From Sulfurimonas sp. (GTDB taxonomy: Bacteria; Campylobacterota; Campylobacteria; Campylobacterales; Sulfurimonadaceae), in NCBI GenBank assembly GCA_030949945.1, contig JAUZRZ010000070.1, positions 1-62,161 of the forward strand: a stretch of 62,161 nt of DNA, in the 5' to 3' direction. Positions 58,502 to 62,161 of this stretch are shown here, piece by piece. Each line of letters opens with the position of its first letter. The first letter of the stretch is position 1. The position numbers and the translations under genes are program-made. Below the pieces are notes generated by a model. It saw only the letters and a list, made by a program, of their open reading frames with translations, did not search any database and was not told the origin of the DNA.

Positions 58502-58576
58502 GCTCGGTTAACTCAGTGGTAGAGTGCCTCTATGACATGGAGGTGGTCACTGGTTCAAATCCAGTACCGAGCACCA
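58502..58576 (+). tRNA. tRNA-Val (anticodon GAC)
   Basis: A complete cloverleaf of 75 bases including an encoded CCA. Acceptor stem GCTCGGT/ACCGAGC, D arm with AGTGGT, anticodon stem CCTCT/GGAGG around the loop ATGACAT, giving anticodon GAC at 58534-58536 after U33, and TtC arm with GGTTCAAATCC. It reads Val codons GUC and GUU. It stands alone. Confidence 0.95.
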
Positions 58577-58591
58577 CTTTTGAAAAAATTA

Positions 58592-58753
58592 TTATCTTTT
58601 CCAGTATTGAGAAAATTTATCATTATAATATATTATAGTTTCTTGTTTAGACATTCTTTTTGGTATGGGTATAGACAATGTTTTTGATTGCCACTTACCA
58701 TTATCTAAAGACATTGTGTATTTCATATGATAATAGTATTCACCGTAAGTCAT
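58592..58753 (-). CDS. Small protein coupled to the cytidylyltransferase gene
   Basis: A 53-residue frame whose ATG overlaps the stop of the cytidylyltransferase gene as TAATG, a sign of coupled translation. The product (MTYGEYYYHMKYTMSLDNGK, then IPKRMSKQETIIYYNDKFSQ) is aromatic and basic without membrane segment. Too short to recognise. It ends 16 bases from the tRNA. Confidence 0.45.
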   Translation of the reverse strand: MTYGEYYYHMKYTMSLDNGKWQSKTLSIPIPKRMSKQETIIYYNDKFSQYWKR

Positions 58754-59218
58754 TATTCTTCTATATCGATAAATTCTACATTTTTACTAGTTCTCGCTGT
58801 CACTTTATGAAACTGAGCAAGGACATCTAGTTTGATTTGTGATGATGAAGTTTTTGGGCTGTAGTTAACTTGAACAATTTTTTTACCCTTAGATTTCAAA
58901 TATTTTTCTACTGCAAGGTTATGTGGCTTATCTCCCCAGTCCCCGCCAATAACAAAGATATCAGCATCTGTTTCCTTACAAGCTGTTACATACTCAGAGT
59001 GAGTCATAAGAACGAACATCATCAACACACTTGAGGGCTTTTATCATTTGCATTCTCTCAGTTAGAGGTATAACTGGAACATTAGGTTTGTAAGAGTTGA
59101 CAACTTTATCAGAGGCTACTCCAACTATTAATTTATCTCCCATTGTTTTGCAGTGTTCTAGTAGAGCTAAGTGTCCGACATGTAATAAATCAAATGTTCC
59201 AACAGTATATATAGTCAT
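58753..59218 (-). pseudogene. TagD-like cytidylyltransferase, frame disrupted
   Basis: Joined, about 154 residues: nucleotidyltransferase start VGTFDLLHVGHLALLEH with the H-x-G-H motif, then IPLTERMQMIKALKCVDDV, IFVIGGDWGDK and a C-terminal PKTSSSQIK where glycerol-3-phosphate cytidylyltransferases have R-T-x-G-x-S-T. It would make a CDP-alcohol (CDP-glycerol, CDP-ethanolamine or similar) from CTP. The frame breaks at an extra base near 59014. The divergent next gene encodes a CDP-alcohol phosphatidyltransferase, a plausible user of the product. Confidence 0.75.
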
Positions 59219-59311
59219 ATTTGTTTCCTTTTGTAATATTATTAAGATATTTAAGATATAATACCATTTATATGCTTAATTTTCAGCAAAAATTTGATAA
59301 GGATTTGATAT

Positions 59312-59965
59312 ATGTCAAAAAACACCACTGCACCAACACAAGAACAACCAACAATTCTCTCTTATGTAAGAGATCTTCCCAACCTTTTATCGCTCTCAGG
59401 ATTAGCCTGTACTCTCTTAGCTATTTATTTTAGCCTCACAGGTCTATATGCGGCCGCAATGATTGGAATGGTTTGGGCTGTTGCGTTTGACTGGGCTGAT
59501 GGTCTTGTAGCTAGAAAACTAAAAGGTCGAACGGCTACAGATGCAAAGTTTGGAGGGCAACTTGATGTTGTTATAGATATAGTTAGTTATGGTGTGACTC
59601 CCGCTATCTTACTTTTAAGTTATGGAAATTTTCAGCCCGTGTACCTCATAGGTGCATTTGTTATGTTAGCTGCTGCTGCGATAAGACTAAGTTATTTTAG
59701 TACTTACGGTTTAGCGGGTGGAACAAAATACACAGGACTAGCACTTGATAATAATAGTCTTATTTTGGTTTTTGTCTTTTTATTTGAGAGTTTCATGCCT
59801 CATGATATTTTTATTATAGTTTTATACATAAGTGCTGTTGGACTTGCTATACTCAATGTAGCAGAGATTAAAACACCAAAACTCTCGGGAAGTAAAAGAA
59901 ATGTTTACCTATTAGCAACATACACACTTAGTATAACTGCTCTATACGGATTTAAATTAATCTAA
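59312..59965 (+). CDS. CDP-alcohol phosphatidyltransferase
   Basis: A 217-residue membrane enzyme with six or so helices. The catalytic motif is FDWADGLVARKLKGRTATDA followed by KFGGQLDVVIDIVSYG (D-x2-D-G-x2-A-R ... G-x3-D-x3-D). It would join the phosphoalcohol of a CDP compound to another alcohol. Distinct from the PssA-like enzyme at 27154 (no TGVPTP segment). The TagD-like gene lies divergently 93 bases away, and a PHP phosphoesterase follows. Confidence 0.8.
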   Translation: MSKNTTAPTQEQPTILSYVRDLPNLLSLSGLACTLLAIYFSLTGLYAAAMIGMVWAVAFDWADGLVARKLKGRTATDAKFGGQLDVVIDIVSYGVTPAILLLSYGNFQPVYLIGAFVMLAAAAIRLSYFSTYGLAGGTKYTGLALDNNSLILVFVFLFESFMPHDIFIIVLYISAVGLAILNVAEIKTPKLSGSKRNVYLLATYTLSITALYGFKLI

Positions 59966-60007
59966 TAGTTGTAACTATACTGTTACTATTGAACGATACA
60001 ATAAACA

Positions 60008-61254
60008 ATGAAAATAATTCCTAATGTGGTAGCTCAAAACAGAAGTATTGAGTATAAACTCACTTTAAAACACACAAGCAATATTGAATCCATAGAAGTC
60101 CTCTCAAGAGGGGATTATTATCATAAAGATAAAATCACCTACACAATCAAAAATAATACTATTTTATTTACTTACACAATGCAACATCTTGGTGAGTTTA
60201 TTGTCAAAATCAATTTTACTTATAAAGAGTCTAAAACAGTCTGTCTCTACTGCCTTGATAAGACCATGATAAACTTGAGACCACTCAAGGGCGACCTACA
60301 TATGCACTCTATCTACTCTGATGGTAAAACTACTCCATTTGCGATGGCTTTAGCATCCTTAGGTGCTGGTATGGATTTTATGAGTGTTACAGACCATGAC
60401 ACCTATAAAGGTGCTCAAGAAGCCATAGAAAAGGTAAAACAAAACAGTATTGACCTTTTAGTTTTAGCAGGAGAAGAGGTGAGTGCTGGAGGGAAAAAGA
60501 TATGTCTATCTCTCAGGGTAATGGGCATATCCTTTCCATAAATGCAAACAAGTCCATACAAGCACAAAGAGAAAACACTCAAAAATATGAAAAAGAGCTT
60601 CAAAATATTGTTAAAGAGTTAAAAAAAGAGAATATAGATAAAAGTATTGACCTCGCTCATTATGCAAAAAACATCTGGGTTATCGGGAAAATAAAAGAGG
60701 CTAAAGGTATATCTATTTTGGCACATCCAAACTGGGTTTATCGTGATGGAAAGTACCACCTTCACCAAGCTTTTTATAAAGAGATGTTAAGAAGTTCGCA
60801 GATAGATGGGATTGAAGTTTTTGGAGAAGAAAAGATTAAAGAGCATAACAATATGACTCACTTAACTGCACTTCAAACAAAAAACAAACACAAGTACCTA
60901 GCACCATTTGCCAACTCTGATGCTCATGATAGCGACCATGAGATAGGTGAGCGTTTTACAATTGTGTTTGCCAAAGAAAAATCTGCTTCAGGAGTCATAG
61001 AGGCTATTAAAGATGGAGTTGCCTGTGCTGTTTTTAAAAGAGAAAACTATGAACACCAGTTTATAGGCAAAGATGCACTCGCTCAGTATGTTTACTTCTT
61101 AATCAAAGAGTATTATCCAAGGCATTCTACTTTAAAGAGTAGGTTAGCAAAACTTTATGTTGATCAGTTGATAAATGGTGAAAGTTTTGAGAAAAAGATT
61201 AAAACAGTCAAACAAAAATTAGAAGATCATACCAATAACTTTTTTGCTGTTTAA
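60008..61254 (+). pseudogene. PHP-domain phosphoesterase, frame disrupted
   Basis: Joined, about 415 residues. An N-terminal beta-rich domain (about 1-95) precedes a PHP domain with its metal-binding motifs: LKGDLHMHSIYSDGK, VTDHDTYKG, GEEVSAG...GNGHILSINA, SILAHPNW and FANSDAHDSDHE. A helical C-terminal region of about 80 residues follows. Such enzymes cleave phosphodiesters or phosphomonoesters using Zn or Mn. The frame breaks near 60495-60505. Position after the CDP-alcohol transferase suggests a role in head-group or lipid turnover, but this is inference. Confidence 0.8.
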
Positions 61255-61271
61255 TCTTTCCTGTTTGATAC

Positions 61272-61658
61272 TTAGTCTATATCACCAGTTTGAGGGTTAA
61301 ACATAGCAATACTTTGTAAAGCCTCATCAAACTGTGTAGGATTTATGACTAGTACATTTACACCTAGTTGACTCAGTCCAAACGCGAGGTCTTCAGATGA
61401 CTCTTCAAGTAGGGTAAATATAGGCTGCATAGACTTCTTTTTCTGTATCTGTTTGATAAACTTTATTTTTTCAGGATGCATACTAATGTCGTATAAAACC
61501 ATATCATAGTTATGGGTATCGAAGAGATGGAGTGCTTCATCGTAGTAACTCACTCTATCTACTCTGTTAAAAAGTTCTTCAAGTAGTGTTGTGTTTGCAT
61601 TAAATGTTGACTTAGGGTCTTCTACGAAGAGTAAGTCTTTTTTTTGATTTGTATCCAT
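61272..61658 (-). CDS. Divergent receiver-domain protein lacking the conserved lysine
   Basis: A 128-residue stand-alone receiver-like protein. It has an acidic pair in LLFVEDPKST and a possible phospho-acceptor in DMVLYDISM, but the usual Lys-Pro loop is replaced by VLVINPTQF, so normal phosphorylation switching is doubtful. It ends QTGDID. Its start lies inside the end of the truncated haemoglobin gene (37-base overlap on the same strand), so the two are probably expressed together. Confidence 0.6.
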   Translation of the reverse strand: MDTNQKKDLLFVEDPKSTFNANTTLLEELFNRVDRVSYYDEALHLFDTHNYDMVLYDISMHPEKIKFIKQIQKKKSMQPIFTLLEESSEDLAFGLSQLGVNVLVINPTQFDEALQSIAMFNPQTGDID

Positions 61659-62054
61659 TCGTTTCCTTTTAATTTGAGTACTTGCTGAAACTCTTCAGCT
61701 AATTTTATGCCTTTCTCTTTAAATCTTTTTGCTATCTCTTGTGTATATAGTTCATTTACTGCTTGTGAAAAACAGCTCTAACCAGACAACAAAACTCTCC
61801 TCCGTAATATGAGATACTTTGATATGCGCACCAATAAAGTTTCCATAATAGGTATCTTCCCCATTAAGCTGGGTTAACCAAAAGTCAGCTAAAAGGTCAA
61901 TATGCTCAAGCCAATCATCATTTTGCATATCATCCCCAAGCTCATGCACAAAAAAAGGACCCAACAGCTTGTCTTTTAAAGCTTTTGTATAAAACAGAGT
62001 CATAAATACTGTAAGATTTTCTCTTGTAATACTATTGTAAAGTTCCAGTTTCAA
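61622..62054 (-). pseudogene. Truncated haemoglobin, group III-like, frame disrupted
   Basis: Joined, about 143 residues, starting at TTG: helix B/E region LTVFMTLFYTKALKDKLLGP, then DWLEHIDLLADFWLTQLNG with the group III Trp and His pattern, YYGNFIGAHIKVSHI (proximal His) and FVVWLELFF. The frame stops after FTSSK but continues in the next frame as AVNELYTQEIAKRFKEKGIK, a normal globin end helix; the shift lies near 61770. Such globins bind O2 or NO and in Campylobacter (Ctb) affect microaerobic respiration. Confidence 0.8.
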
Positions 62055-62099
62055 TCCTTTTTTTAAAAATGTAATTGTAGCAAAATTAATTTAAAGTCT

Positions 62100-62161
62100 T
62101 TAACTTATAAAAGGATTACGAGACTTTATCTCCAACTCATATCCTAGTTTATTTAAAACCC
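62100..62161 (-). CDS. C-terminal end of a gene entering from the right edge
   Basis: An open frame from the edge giving LNKLGYELEIKSRNPFIS and a stop at 62100-62102. It ends 46 bases before the globin start on the same strand. Too short to assign. Confidence 0.35.
   Translation of the reverse strand, partial: VLNKLGYELEIKSRNPFIS

Noticed and set aside
58502..58576. tRNA-Val as an integration site of an island
   Set aside because: No duplicated 3' tRNA fragment, integrase or abrupt composition change was seen on either side in the window.

Overview
The window is AT-rich chromosomal DNA that reads as a member of the Campylobacterota (Epsilonproteobacteria), most like Sulfurimonas or a close relative. 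Signs of this are a CetB/CetA-like energy-taxis pair, an HP0268-family protein, an ArsRS-like two-component system, OprD-like porins, many small lipoproteins and c-type haem lipoproteins, and sigma-70 promoters made of a strong TATAAT box with little -35. No phage, plasmid, rRNA operon or CRISPR array is visible. There is one tRNA, tRNA-Val(GAC).

Layout, left to right. 1-5.9 kb: chemotaxis pair (CetA-like partial, CetB-like), a REC-REC-GGDEF diguanylate cyclase, a Pif1-like helicase, a MazEF toxin-antitoxin pair, an EamA transporter and envelope proteins. 5.9-11.4 kb: housekeeping block of peroxiredoxin, metK, ferredoxin, ndk, DUF177, rpmF, plsX, fabH. 11.4-20 kb: the most unusual accessory region. 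Response regulator, porin, phosphate-binding-like periplasmic protein and histidine kinase are followed by two c-haem lipoproteins (3 and 2 CxxCH motifs), a TlpA-like thioredoxin, a DUF4266 lipoprotein and a DUF3570 outer-membrane protein. 20-31 kb: HIT protein, a 270-bp element with 34-bp perfect terminal inverted repeats, DEAD-box helicase, RmuC, DoxX, a hybrid kinase, a PssA-like enzyme, and feoAB behind a Fur-like box. 30-41.6 kb: ArsRS-like regulators, MltF, nadD/rsfS, gap-pgk-tpiA, an abundant-type porin, an orphan DppB-like permease, a candidate small RNA and nusA. 41.6-50 kb: HP0268 protein, miaB, DUF374 acyltransferase, tyrosine recombinase, a PilM/N/O-like trio, tilS and rimO. 50-62 kb: flavoprotein, outer-membrane protein, thioredoxin, aroK, uvrB, DedA, pckA, tRNA-Val, a cytidylyltransferase / CDP-alcohol transferase / PHP phosphoesterase cluster, a REC-like protein and a truncated haemoglobin.

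How genes work together. The 11.4-20 kb block looks like a regulated envelope redox system: haem lipoproteins to carry electrons, TlpA for thiol chemistry or cytochrome maturation, and a DUF3570 barrel carrying a D-A-V-T-G-A-S motif of the kind that receives covalent FMN from ApbE. Its role is inference and is the main candidate for an undescribed system here.

Quality caution. About 18 genes, including normally essential or highly conserved ones (pgk, tilS, uvrB, feoB, miaB, rimO), carry single-base frameshifts, often in short homopolymers. This is best explained by uncorrected indel errors in the sequence. I annotate those genes at full length as disrupted reading frames and give the approximate shift positions.
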